Positions 41,506 to 52,375 of a DNA stretch of 64,000 nucleotides are shown here, piece by piece. Position 1 is the first letter of the stretch, and every line of letters begins with the position of its first letter. This DNA comes from Trichomonas vaginalis G3 (Eukaryota; Parabasalia; Trichomonadida; Trichomonadidae): contig NC_067204.1 in assembly GCF_026262505.1 (NCBI RefSeq), positions 15,602,165-15,666,164 on the forward strand. The letters are read 5' to 3'. The position numbers were made by a program, and so were the translations under genes. The notes beneath the pieces were generated by a model that was given only the letters and a program-made list of their open reading frames with translations, did no database searches and had not been told where the DNA came from.

Positions 41506-42863
41506 TGCAATCGCGTTGTGATTGCAAAAGATTGTGCTATTCCTGCATATTTTCTACGAGCCTGCTTCATAAAATTGAATCCTTCTATCCAAATTAAATG
41601 CGATTTCGCTAATCTTTCATCTAAAATCACTAATCAGAAGCATATTGCAAGTTAACTTGAACCGGCATGTTCCTCCTATCCTGTCTTTCAGTTCTTTCTA
41701 TCAGCCATGGTTCACAAGGAGGAGAGCTTTGCGCACAATCAGACATAAGATTGCGGCAGAGGAACCGGGAAGAGAGCAGCTTGAAGCGGTAAGATGTCCG
41801 AATGCTGTCTCCCAGGTGTATCTGTCAGGCAAAGTTCACAAGGAGGAGAGCTTTGCGCACAATCAAACAGAAGATTGCGGCAGAGGAACCGGGAAGAGAG
41901 CAGCTTGAAGCGGTAAGCTGTTTTCAAGTCTTTAGTTAACAAACTTTAACAAAAGACATCTAAAAAATTTGAAATAATTGCAAAATAATGCCGTCAGGTA
42001 ATGCGCACCTAAGGGAGGTGTTTTGCGGGAGCTGGGGTATCTTGGTGAGTACTCAGGAGGCCAAGAAGGGCACCCAAAACCGACATTTTGCTGACGCATT
42101 GTGTAAGCAACCATTCTGATAACCGCTCAAACCGTCGGGACAAAATAATTTATGAAATTATAAGTCATCTTTCTAATACATATTTTTGGAAGGGCGTAAG
42201 ATACGCCAACTTAAATATATTATTAAATATGAGAAAATCGCTCAACAAAAAAACAATTCTTTCAAAAAGTTTAAAATTTATCTTTCTAATACATATTTTT
42301 GGAAGGGCGTAAGATACGCCAACTTAAATATATTATTAAATATGAGAAAATCGCTCAAACAAAAAAAAATTCTTTCAAAAAGTTTAAAAATTATCTTTCT
42401 AATACATATCCTATGGAAGGAGTTTACATTCACAAAATAAAAACCAGTTCAAAATCTTATTACTCCTTGAATTAAAATCATTTAATTTCAAATCCATTCC
42501 AAATCCTTAAATCTGTATTAAAATCATTTTGCCAACAACCAATACAATACAAATTACATTTCCATATATCTTCTTGTCCATTTTAATTTTTTATCTCATT
42601 TTATTTAATTTTATTTAAAGCATATAGACATCGAGATCCTTTACATATAGTTATATAAAAGTCAAATACATAATAAATTCTTAATTCTAGAGATGTCTCA
42701 AAATCTCAATTTTTTAATTTAAAATACCTTTCATTTTTCACAGTACTATCACAACAAACAAGCCATTTACTAATTAACACATATAAGAAAAATATCAAAT
42801 TACAAAACAACTTTCAATATCATTCGCATCGAATTCTATTTTTTCATAATTATCAACTACATG
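41506..42863. repeat. Intergenic DNA with two tandem duplications
   Basis: About 41,708-41,925 is two copies of a 122-bp unit with TTCACAAGGAGGAGAGCTTT and GAAGAGAGCAGCTTGAAGCG. It is unusually G+C-rich for this region. About 42,165-42,430 is 2.3 copies of a 120-bp unit with TTTTGGAAGGGCGTAAGATA. Both look like fragments of older repeats. No gene supported. Confidence 0.55.
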
Positions 42864-43919
42864 TAAGGGTTTCGTTTTGCGAAAAAAACGTACAATACGC
42901 AATTTCGCTAAAAAAACATTTAGCTAGCAATTTCGACCTTTGACTCCACTCAAGACGTTACTTTTTTAATTTTGCGGTATCATATTTTTGGAAAATCTTT
43001 ATGAATATTATATAAAAAGTCTCTTTAATATCTATATTTCATATTTTTATCGATTTTTAAAGTTTTTGCGAAAAGTATTCAATTATTTTTGCTATTTGGT
43101 CGGGTAAATGTCAGATTTGCGACATTTTCTGATATGATATTCAGATTCTACGTTGATAATAATGCTTATAGAACCCTCTTACTATTGTGTCAAAATTGCG
43201 AAACCGATAGCAAAAATATCTCGCAATATCAAAATTGAGATATTGAGTGAATTATGCATTATAGAGATTAAAAATCTGATTTGTGAAAACATCTCATCAG
43301 TTTCTAGCTAATTCAAAAATCTTTACTATCTTATTCGATTAAAATGAAAAGGGAATAGTTTCATTATGCTTTAAATGACAGCCTTATAATATAATCATAG
43401 TTTTCGCTCAATATGCAGCATTTTTTTTCGAAATCTATGGTCAATATCCTAAATACTGATTGCTTTGCATTCATATCTCTTACACTTTCTATACCCACAT
43501 CACTATTCATTGCTATTCCTATCTTTTTCATTTTTGTTTGTTTCTCATAATTTCTCAAAAAACATGATAACTTGATATTTGTAAATATCATACTTTATAA
43601 CGTAAATAAGAACTTGACCTATTAAGAAAAGCAGTAATGAAAAAAAATCTGAAATTCATAAAAATTACAAGTTTCTGATGACAATTAGCTTAATTAAACC
43701 AGGTACAAGATTATATAATTGTATTTTCTATCCAATTATCCATATAATATCTTATCCAGAAAAAATAACTTGATCAATACCAAATGATTTTTTAACTAGT
43801 AAATAAAGTATTTTCTTTACACACACATTGTATATCATAGTTTTTTTTTTTTGGTTTCGCAAAACAACCAAAAATTAATTAGCTATAAAAGTGACAATTT
43901 TAGCAAAACGAAACCCTTA
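42864..43919. mobile_element. hAT-like non-autonomous element (TAAGGG ends)
   Basis: Inverted ends TAAGGGTTTCGTTTTGC, flanked by the direct repeat CTACATG (42857-42863 and 43920-43926). With one end base counted as target this becomes the 8-bp ACTACATG. The end sequence and target size fit hAT. 1,056 bp, no transposase frame. Confidence 0.65.
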
Positions 43920-43926
43920 CTACATG

Positions 43927-44333
43927 TTATTATATAATATATGTCGGCGCATATTCCACTCTATACAAGTGTCAGACACACTCACACAAAGCTGTGAGAT
44001 TCATACCTCTATCAGTAGGACTTCTCAAATCAAGAACACATATGTTTCACTATCGCACATCTGTGTAGGATCTAATTAACCCTTTGGACTGGTACTTCAA
44101 AATTTGATAATTTGATAATTTCATGTGATATCATCATTTGCCTTTAAAACAACTGTGCGTTAAACTAGACACGTTTCTCTATCATAATGCAAAATATCAA
44201 AGTTTGGGAGACTCCCAAAGTGTCTGAAACTGATCATAAGGGTGAAAAACCGTTTTCCAGAAGTTGGGAACGTCGGGTAATCTCAAGAAAAATATCCATA
44301 GAAATATATAATTTTTGATTATTTAGATAATCT
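43927..44333. other. Intergenic DNA, no gene seen
   Basis: Only short palindromes such as TTTGGGAGACTCCCAAA (about 44,203). Confidence 0.4.
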
Positions 44334-45045
44334 TGTTGTAAACAGAAATTCATCAAAAGTGACACCTCAGAAAAGCTAAAATATTGAATTTTTGGAACTT
44401 TTGATAGAGCACGTTTTTAAATATTAATTAAAGTAAATGTATATTTTGTAAAGATTCTTTTTAATAAAAAAAATAAAATTTTGAAGAAGAACACAAAATC
44501 TTCTGAAAAATAATATCACATAAACTCATATTATTTCTAATATATAACTATTTTATATAAAAATCAAATTCAATGATCTTAAAAGCGAAGGATAAACCTC
44601 AAAATTTACGAATATAATGAGTGGGAATATAATGCTTATCTATCATAAAACCATATGAAATATCAATTTTTGCTTTACGCCTAATTTTTGACGACAATTA
44701 GCAAAAAATGTTAAATGTTAACACTCAGTCCATTTGAATATGAAAAATAAAATTGACTTTGATTAAATGTTTTTATTTATCATGCAATTCTTCTTGCGAC
44801 CAGAGATTTGAATAAAAGTTCAAAAAATAAGATAGCTTAAAAAATAATATACGGTAGTGTTTACTAATAGATGAATAGTATATAAATTCTATTAAAATGG
44901 ATTTGATCCAAAAAATATATAAAATTTGATCATAAATAAAATCGTTTTAAATTACTTCTTCATTTAAATTATAACAATTATTTTTGATTTTTATTTATCA
45001 TCCACATTCAAATTTGAATCTTATCACAAAAGAAGGACTACTTTT

Positions 45046-45415
45046 ATGACTACTGCCAAATCTATAAGCAGAGAATGACTATTTGAAGCTAAAAGAAGAA
45101 TAGAAGAAGGTGAATCTTACAAAAGTGTGGGAAAGGAAGTTGAATTGGAAAATGGTAAAATTAAATTGAATGTTGCCGAAAATACAATAAGAAGAGCATT
45201 CAACTTCAAGAAATCGAATTACCAAAAGTTAGTCGCGGCAGTTCATTGAAAAATACAACAATACACCACATTTATCTCTCGATATTAATCCAAAAACGAA
45301 TAGTAATTACACTCCTAACGAATTATTCGAAGTTTCAAAATTTTGGTACGAGCCAGAAATGCAAAAATGGGAGTTATATATCAAAGACGAATGGGTCTTA
45401 GCAAAATTTGAATAA
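45046..45415 (+). pseudogene. Broken helix-turn-helix-like gene inside the element
   Basis: Begins MTTAKSISRE, then a stop, then LFEAKRRIEEGESYKSVGKE and NVAENTIRRAFNFKKSNYQ, which look like a small helix-turn-helix DNA-binding protein. After a second stop the frame changes, and the end reads NYTPNELFEVSKFWYEPEMQ before a final acidic segment (ends at TAA 45413-45415). At least two breaks. A TCACA initiator lies about 25 bp upstream. It may be the element's own DNA-binding gene. No DDE transposase motif is seen. Confidence 0.5.
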
Positions 45416-45788
45416 TTACATCATTTTAAATGACAACTAAACAATTTTATTTATGATCAAATTTTATATATTTTTTGGATCAAATCCATTTTAATAGAAT
45501 TTATATACTATTCATCTATTAGTAAACACTACCGTATATTATTTTTTAAGCTATCTTATTTTTTGAACTTTTATTCAAATCTTTGGTCGCAAGAAGAATT
45601 GCATGATAAATAAAAACATTTAATCAAAGTCAATTTTATTTTTCATATTCAAATGGACTGAGTGTTAACATTTAACATTTTTTGCTAATTGTCGTCAAAA
45701 ATTAGGCGTAAAGCAAAAATTGATATTTCATATGGTTTTATGATAGATAAGCATTATATTCCCACTCATTATATTCGTAAATTTTGAG

Positions 45789-46705
45789 TAGGGGTAATTT
45801 TAGCTAAAAGTGACACGCCTGTAAAAAGTGACGCACCCGTGAAGGGTGTGATTACCGATCGGTAATTTCGACAGTTTAGAATTTAAAATTTTTTATGGAA
45901 CTGTTGCGAGTTTCATAAAGAATTTAAGGAATATAAGCAAAGATTTGAATCAAAATCTTAGACCTAAGCCGCTCGATTCGCTCGCGGCTTCTGCGAATTA
46001 CAGATCAGCAAAGAGTTGAATCAAAATCTTCGAACTAAGCCGATCGCTTCGCTCGCGGCTTTCTTTATTATTTTAAATTTGCATATTTCCATCAAAAGTT
46101 CATAAGGTAAAAAATTTCGTTTATTTTTACTAAGAAAAAAAAGGTTTTTGATAATAAATTTATTTTATTTCGAAAAAGTAGCAATAATCGTAAAAGGGTA
46201 TTGATAGGCTTGCTAAAGTAACTAATTTTAGCTGTCAAATACTTTTGTATTTTGAAGTAAATTAGTATAAATTTGTTTTTACTTTTATTTCGAAAAAGTA
46301 GCAATAATCGTAAAAGGGTATTGATAAGCTTGCTAAAGTAACTAATTTTAGCTGTCAAATACTTTTGTATTTTGAAGTAAATTAGTATAAATTTGTTTTT
46401 ACTTTTATTTCGAAAAAGTAACAATAATCGTAAAAGGGTATTGATAGGCTTGCTAAAGTAACTAATTTTAGCTGTCAAATACTTTTGTATTTTGAAGTAA
46501 ATTAGTATAAATTTGATATTATTTTAACTCCCTTTGAAAACCTCAATTTTCCATACAGAGGGAACGGGAATAGCATCCAATATTCCCTGAGAATGGTTGC
46601 GCATTCTCAGTTCCCTCTATATTTCGAACGAAGCTCTCATCGGTCTTTTTTTTAATACTAAACGTTTTTTTCCCCAGTCACTTTTAGCTAAAATTTGGGT
46701 TTGCC
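45789..46705. mobile_element. Mutator-like MITE inserted in the long-inverted-repeat element
   Basis: Inverted subterminal motif AATTTTAGCTAAAAGTGAC at both ends, flanked by a 12-bp direct repeat GTAAATTTTGAG (45777-45788 and 46706-46717) that is single in the empty arms. A 9-12-bp duplication suits Mutator-like elements. Contains two small hairpins around CGCTCGCGGCTT and a 120-bp tandem repeat. Confidence 0.65.
46155..46515. repeat. 120-bp tandem repeat, three units
   Basis: Three near-identical units with TTTCGAAAAAGTAGCAATAA and GCTAAAGTAACTAATTTTAG. Because 120 is a multiple of three it produces a 128-codon minus-strand frame that I do not regard as a gene. Confidence 0.9.
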
Positions 46706-47016
46706 GTAAATTTTGAGGTTTATCCTTCGCTTTTAAGATCATTGAATTTGATTTTTATATAAAATAGTTATATATTAGAAAATAATATGAGTTTATGTGA
46801 TATTATTTTTCAGAAGATTTCATTCTATATGCCTATGAAAAGTACTCTCAAAACTAACTTTCCCCTAATTATAATTAAATCTAGAATATTGTATTATGCT
46901 TAGTATTATTTCATTTTTCTCATTCAATTTAGAATTTACAAATGTCAAAAAATTGAGAGCTGTCACTTTTGATGAATTTCTGTTTATTACATTTTCAAAG
47001 TGTGAAAATTTTTGTA

Positions 47017-47799
47017 ATGAATGCTTCGGGTTCATCAACTGCTAGAAGTTATGAATTCGGAGGCTTCTATACTTCTCGGGGAAGTAAAAATCGAGTAGTG
47101 GTAACACCTGAGCAAGTAACTCAACTAAAACAAGAGATAACACAAATGCAAGCAGAAAAGGTATCACTTAAGTCAAAAATTGTAAGAATGCGACAAATAA
47201 TCAACAAACATGGCGTAATGATTAACAATGTTCTCTCTGAGGGCAAAGAGAGACAAAAATTACAAACTGCAACTCCTTCAGCGATCCAACATCTTTCAAA
47301 AACAATTGAACAGTTCAAAAATACAAAGATTGCTCGTGCAAAAGTACTAAACGATCTTAAAAAGAGTGATCAATATTGGAAATCTGTAGAAATCGAGGGA
47401 GAAATAATTTCACTTTACCAAGAACAAGTTCGACTCGAGAATGAAGTTAACAACAATTGCATCCAACTTACACAAGCAAAAACAAGAGTTGCATCTGTTT
47501 TTGATTTCATTGGCTCTGCAAATGAGATGAATGAAAATATAGACGAATGCAAGTCTGCTATAACGAGTCTAAACAAAAAGCTAGCATCTTACAGGCGAGT
47601 TAAGCAGAAAAACCCAAATCCTCTTCCAGAATCTCAAATTCGAAAGAATATAAGCAATCTCAAGATGAAAATTGCTGTAGAAGAAGTTTCGACCAAGAAA
47701 ACAGAAGAAAACGCTGATCAAGCCATTAGAGATTTAGATCAAATAATAGATGATATGATTGCTCGAATTCGCGATGCAATATCCAAAAAGGCTATATAG
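47017..47799 (+). CDS. Coiled-coil protein of unknown function
   Basis: 260 residues. A short Ser/Gly/Arg-rich head (MNASGSSTARSYEFGGFYTS, then RGSKNRVV) leads into continuous heptad-like helix from about 30 to 258 (LKQEITQMQAEKVSLKSKIV, MRQIINKHGVMINNVLSEGK, DECKSAITSLNKKLASYRRV). This head-plus-rod layout is common in cytoskeletal and basal-body proteins, but I do not recognise the family. The ATG at 47017 is the first in frame that lies outside the transposon ending at 46991. A perfect 71-bp-arm hairpin begins 25 bp after the stop. Being wedged between two repeats, its 5' leader is probably supplied or shortened by the transposon end. Confidence 0.7.
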   Translation: MNASGSSTARSYEFGGFYTSRGSKNRVVVTPEQVTQLKQEITQMQAEKVSLKSKIVRMRQIINKHGVMINNVLSEGKERQKLQTATPSAIQHLSKTIEQFKNTKIARAKVLNDLKKSDQYWKSVEIEGEIISLYQEQVRLENEVNNNCIQLTQAKTRVASVFDFIGSANEMNENIDECKSAITSLNKKLASYRRVKQKNPNPLPESQIRKNISNLKMKIAVEEVSTKKTEENADQAIRDLDQIIDDMIARIRDAISKKAI

Positions 47800-47823
47800 A
47801 TTTGTATGTAAAAGTTTGTTTTT

Positions 47824-48010
47824 CAAAATATATATTATTTTCAAAAAATGTATTTTAATTTTTTTGGGTTATAATTCTATAGCTAAAATAGTTTCACCAT
47901 TCCATGACCATGACCCATCATTGCAAAATATTGTTCATTAAACTATTTTAGCTATAGAATTATAACCCAAAAAAATTAAAATACATTTTTTGAAAATAAT
48001 ATATATTTTG
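47824..48010. repeat. Perfect foldback repeat, 71-bp arms
   Basis: 47824-47894 and 47940-48010 are exact inverted copies (CAAAATATATATTATTTTCA at the outer ends) around a 45-bp loop. This is a foldback MITE or a very recent palindrome. Placed where the coiled-coil gene's 3' end should form. Confidence 0.9.
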
Positions 48011-48775
48011 CCGAAGTTGGCATGCTTGCCCAAACGAATAAATTATAAACCCATTTTCTATAATCACTTTGACATGAAATTATTCAAATTTTTTACCTAA
48101 AGAATTGTTGTAAGTTTATACCTCCGCACTACAGATCACTAAACATTATTCAATTCATTCCGATAAAAAGTATCATGATATGTTTTTTACTATAGTGCAA
48201 ACATTTTTTGGAACCTGCGGTTTTTCAGAAAAAAAAATCCATCATATTTTAAATTCACTGTAAAGAGAATTTCTATTTAATTAATGCGTTGAACATTACG
48301 ACGTTCAAGCATTCTTTCAAATGATTTCAAATCATTGTGTCAAAAATTTCTGAAAATATCCCAACGTTTAATTTGTATATACGATATCGTTATGCTTCAG
48401 AATATTTCAGCGTCCCACCTTTTCAGCGTAGACGAATGAAATATAACATTTATTTATTTGATGCTTCGTTCTGAATGATGCCTATTTGATTTGTAAAAAA
48501 TGAACATATGAAAATAATTGAACTAAATTATCTGAATATTAACTTAATAAAGAATAATATTTCTGACAAATAAAATTGAGAATCTTTTCAATATTTGAGT
48601 TAAGGACAGATTATTTATTGAATTATCTTCATTTCACAATTTTTTACGAATTTTATGATGTTTGTAAACTATGCATAAATATGAAAACTTTTCCATCTTC
48701 AGATCCAGTACTTTTTTTTAAATTGAGGCTTTTCTCAATTTTTGTTAAAATATTATAGAAAAACTTAATTCTATT
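48011..48775. other. Intergenic DNA, no gene seen
   Basis: A+T-rich. Short frames only. Confidence 0.4.
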
Positions 48776-48780
48776 TCATT
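48776..48780 (+). promoter_or_regulatory. Trichomonad-type initiator (TCATT) of the split gene
   Basis: TCATT with A at 48778, just before ATGs at 48781 and 48787. The second would leave a nine-base leader, which is typical. Confidence 0.5.
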
Positions 48781-48825
48781 ATGATTATGATCGGTTTCCT
48801 CTTATGTGTGATCGATAAATATACC

Positions 48826-50866
48826 TAGGGTTGTACAAACTGGCACAATTTTGCGGGCCGCCTGCCAGGAGCTGGCACGCGGCCAAAATCAAAAAAGTGG
48901 CCAAAAATCGGGCCTCGTGGCGTGGAAAGGATGTCGCCCTTCGGGCTCCACCCTTTCCACGCCACTCGGCCTATGACCACAATTATATAATATGCTCATT
49001 ATTATTTTTTTCTTCTTTTTCCCTTTTCCCTTCCTTTTTTTCTAGTTTTGGAAAGGAAAAAGTAAAAAATTTAATAATTAATTTTATTACTATGAAAATA
49101 TACTTTTTAGCTTATATTGTAAGCTGTGAGAGTTTTAAGTGATGGAAGATATAAATCAAACTTGAAATTCAACAAATCTTGTTATGATTAAGTTGAATAT
49201 TGTACTCTAATTAAGAGTTTTCAGTTATGAACTCAGGTATTATATAATAAAAGTATAACTCAAGATAATAAAGAGGTTTTTAAAATGTAGATCTGAAAAT
49301 CAAACTACCATGTTTGATATGATTAAGTTGAATAATGTTATTTTATTAAATGGTTCAAATCTGTGAAATCGGCAATTACAAATTAAAGGCGTAGTTCAAA
49401 AAATTAAAGAGATTTTAAAAATTTAATATCAGAATTAAACTAAAAAAAGGATTTAGTTATTTCAGTAATTATCAGAAAAGGTTAAAAAGATAGGGTAAGT
49501 AATGAGACTTGAGTGAGATGTGAGAAATCATATGTAAATAATTAGATATCTGATGAGTAAGGTAGTAATGAGAGTTAAGATCTGGTTAGTAAGGTAGTAA
49601 TGAGAGTTAAGATCTGGTTAGTAAGGTAGTAATGAGAGTTAAGATCTGGTTAGTAAGGTAGTAATGAGAGTTAAGATCTGGTTAGTAAGGTAGTAATGAG
49701 AGTTAAGATCTGGTTAGTAAGGTAGTAATGAGAGTTAAGATCTGGTTAGTAAGGTAGTAATGAGAGTTAAGATCTGGTTAGTAAGGTAGTAATGAGAGTT
49801 AAGATCTGGTTAGTAAGGTAGTAATGAGAGTTAAGATCTGGTTAGTAAGGTAGTAATGAGAGTTAAGATCTGGTTAGTAAGGTAGTAATGAGAGTTAAGA
49901 TCTGGTTAGTAAGGTAGTAATGAGAGTTAAGATCTGGTTAGTAAGGTAGTAATGAGAGTTAAGATCTGGTTAGTAAGGTAGTAATGAGAGTTAAGATCTG
50001 GTTAGTAAGGTAGTAATGAGAGTTAAGATCTGGTTAGTAAGGTAGTAATGAGAGTTAAGATCTGGTTAGTAAGGTAGTAATGAGAGTTAAGATCTGGTTA
50101 GTAAGGTAGTAATGAGAGATCTGCGGGCAGTAATGATACATCTATGAGTACATAACTAAAACCTGAGTTCTATGAGCGAAATCTGAGAGCTAAAAGCCGA
50201 GAGATCTAAGGTAAGTAATGAGAGAAGAGAATTTGAAATTTTACAAAATACGTTTACTCATACAAAATAATTCGCATTCTTTTATAACGAATCTCAATGC
50301 CAATTAATACATAAAACAGATTTTAGCAATCAATTGCAAGATTTAGAAAGATTTTATTTATAATCTCAGCCAAATTAACAAATATTTTATTGATTTCGTA
50401 AAAAATAGCAATAAAACATAAAAATATGACATTCTATTTTTCCAAAAAAAATTCAAAAATCAATTTTTAACATGAAATTTATATTTTTTAATTTTTTTTT
50501 AAATTTTGAATTTTTTTTGGAATTTTCAACCATGTCAAAAGTCGGGATCTACAAATGTATTCTCTTTGACATAGGATAAAAACATCCTTTCTTATAATTT
50601 CATTGTAAAATAAAATTTTCTTAAATTTATTGAATCCAAACTCAACTTTGCAACATTTTATTATCATAAAAACTAAGAAACATCAGGTAAACTTCAATTT
50701 GGAGAGCTTAAAATCATATCTAAATTGAAAAATAAGGGGAAAAAATTGTAAAAAAAAATCTCATTAGATGGGGCAAAAAGTGACTTTTTTAATGTGTTTT
50801 TTAAAAAAATCGTGCCAGCTGGCCAAAAAAGGTGTGCCAGCAGGCGTGCCAGTTTGTACAACCCTA
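48826..50866 (-). mobile_element. hAT-type non-autonomous element, copy 2
   Basis: Inverted ends TAGGGTTGTACAAACTGGCA and an exact 8-bp duplication AATATACC (48818-48825 and 50867-50874). 2,041 bp. It is the inverted twin of 32871-34692. The length difference comes mainly from the minisatellite. No transposase frame. Confidence 0.92.
49554..50115. repeat. 32-bp minisatellite inside hAT copy 2 (about 17 units)
   Basis: Unit contains GTTAGTAAGGTAGTAATGAG and AGTTAAGATCTG. Units are nearly identical. Confidence 0.92.
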
Positions 50867-51570
50867 AATATACCGTTCATAACGCAAACTCGTATAAGAT
50901 TGAAAGTCTCGGAGAGTGTACTATCTCATTTGACCCACCTGAGCCAGGAGAAGATACATATGTTGCATTTTTAAATCCAGAGAATTTCCGAACAAGTACA
51001 GCAAACCATCTTGAACTGGTTTTTAAAAATATTTGTGAGATCACGATTAAATCATCATCAGAAAATCAAACACTTTATTTTTCATTCATAAAAATTGCTA
51101 CAGGTTTTTGTGAAACTGTTGACTTCTATTTCACTCGCGGTGATCATTATTTTAGCATGTGGACACTTCCAAAATATGCGAAAGCATGTTTTATTTACCC
51201 AGCATGGGAAGGAGTTGATTTTAATTTTGAAAACACTGATCCGTATGCAAATTCAGAATTTTTTGATTCTGATTCTTCCCAGCATACTCCTTATTTTGCA
51301 TTTAATTTAATTCAAAGATTCAGAAGAAATAGCACTACGGAAAGCTCATCGTACACTCATCAGTTTTCAAAATTCGATGTTCGACATCCAATTGTTGTCA
51401 AAAACTTCCATATTTGGTATAATGAAGATGATCAGACATTTAAAACGAATTCTGATAAGTCTTATAATTTTGGTGCCACATTATGTCCAAATAATCTCCC
51501 AGGTGTGCCGCACAAAGCTCAAAAGCGAATTAAAATAATCAAAAGGCATAATCAAACAATCAAGTATTAA

Positions 51571-52375
51571 ATGACTAAAAAGTTAATTTGATACAAATAT
51601 GTAAAATGTTGTTTATACAGTATTTATATACTAATCAAAATGAGCAGTATTATATATGACTTTGTGTTGCTTGTTGGTGTTTTTTTTTGTCTGCAAGATA
51701 CCTGCGAAATGATTGAATAGGTATTCAACTTAAGTTTATATTTTAATAAATTTGCTTACCTTGTTAAATATCTAAAAGAAAAGACCATTAGATCCTTTTA
51801 AATTCATGAAATTTAGAAACAATGATGGAAACAGAATTTTTCTATGAAGAATAATTATTCACATGTTGATCCAATATGATCAAAAATGCTTTCTTTTGGT
51901 TCTGCAAGATTTGATTTGATAAAAGTGACAATATTGAAAAAAATCTTTTTTAAGACCACATTTACGCCCATCTGACTTTAATTCAATTTTTTTGACAATC
52001 GGCGTGCAGCATCATTGAAAATAAACCATGTCTTAGGAGTATTAGTGTACCATATGGGTGTACTTACCACTTTCTGACATTCTCTCAATTTTTTGACACT
52101 CAAGCTTTATATGCTAATCCTATATGATCAAAGCTAATATTTTTGATCGGGAAAAAGTAATTATAAATCACTACATAGTACTTCATATGGCTTTTATACT
52201 TTTTTGTTATTAAAATGAAGGTATGCTAATATTATGACTTAAATATTTAGCAAACATTCTCAGAATTGCAACAATCATAATGTAAAACACTATGTTCGAC
52301 AAAAATAAGTCATAAAACACTATTCTTTATTCATAAAATAATTGAAAATTATTTTAAACATAAAACAAATACAAT
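51571..52375. other. Intergenic DNA with a diverged MITE relic
   Basis: About 51,955-52,075 resembles the TTAA MITE at 56381-56499 (both contain CATCTGACTTTAATTCAA). The gene on the left and the BspA-like gene on the right are convergent. Confidence 0.45.

Larger units (their letters stand above)
44334..46991. mobile_element. Long-inverted-repeat element, copy 2 (fuller, with nested insertion)
   Basis: Same ends as copy 1 at 13384-15905. Inner arms (about 44,500-44,945 and 45,455-45,788 plus 46,706-46,825) form a large inverted repeat around a centre with a relic frame (45046-45415). An unrelated element sits in the right arm at 45789-46705. The right end lies only 25 bp before the ATG of the coiled-coil gene. 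Confidence 0.75.
48781..51570 (+). pseudogene. Signal-peptide protein gene split by a hAT element
   Basis: 48781-48825 encodes MIMIGFLLCVIDKYT, a short signal peptide. Then the hAT element (48826-50866) intervenes. After the second copy of the 8-bp target (50867-50874) the same frame continues from 50875 as VHNANSYKIESLG, ECTISFDPPEPGED and on to a stop at 51570. Removing the element and one target copy leaves the host frame open, about 246 residues. The product has no second membrane helix, so it was probably secreted. It holds several Cys and many aromatic residues (FYFTRGDHYFSMWTLPKYAK) and a basic end (KRIKIIKRHNQTIKY). Family not recognised. The downstream part stays in frame with the element's right end, so a chimeric product cannot be excluded. 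Confidence 0.65.

Noticed and set aside
46092-46478. 128-residue minus frame with TAKISYFSKPINTLLRL repeats
   Set aside because: Generated by the 120-bp tandem repeat.
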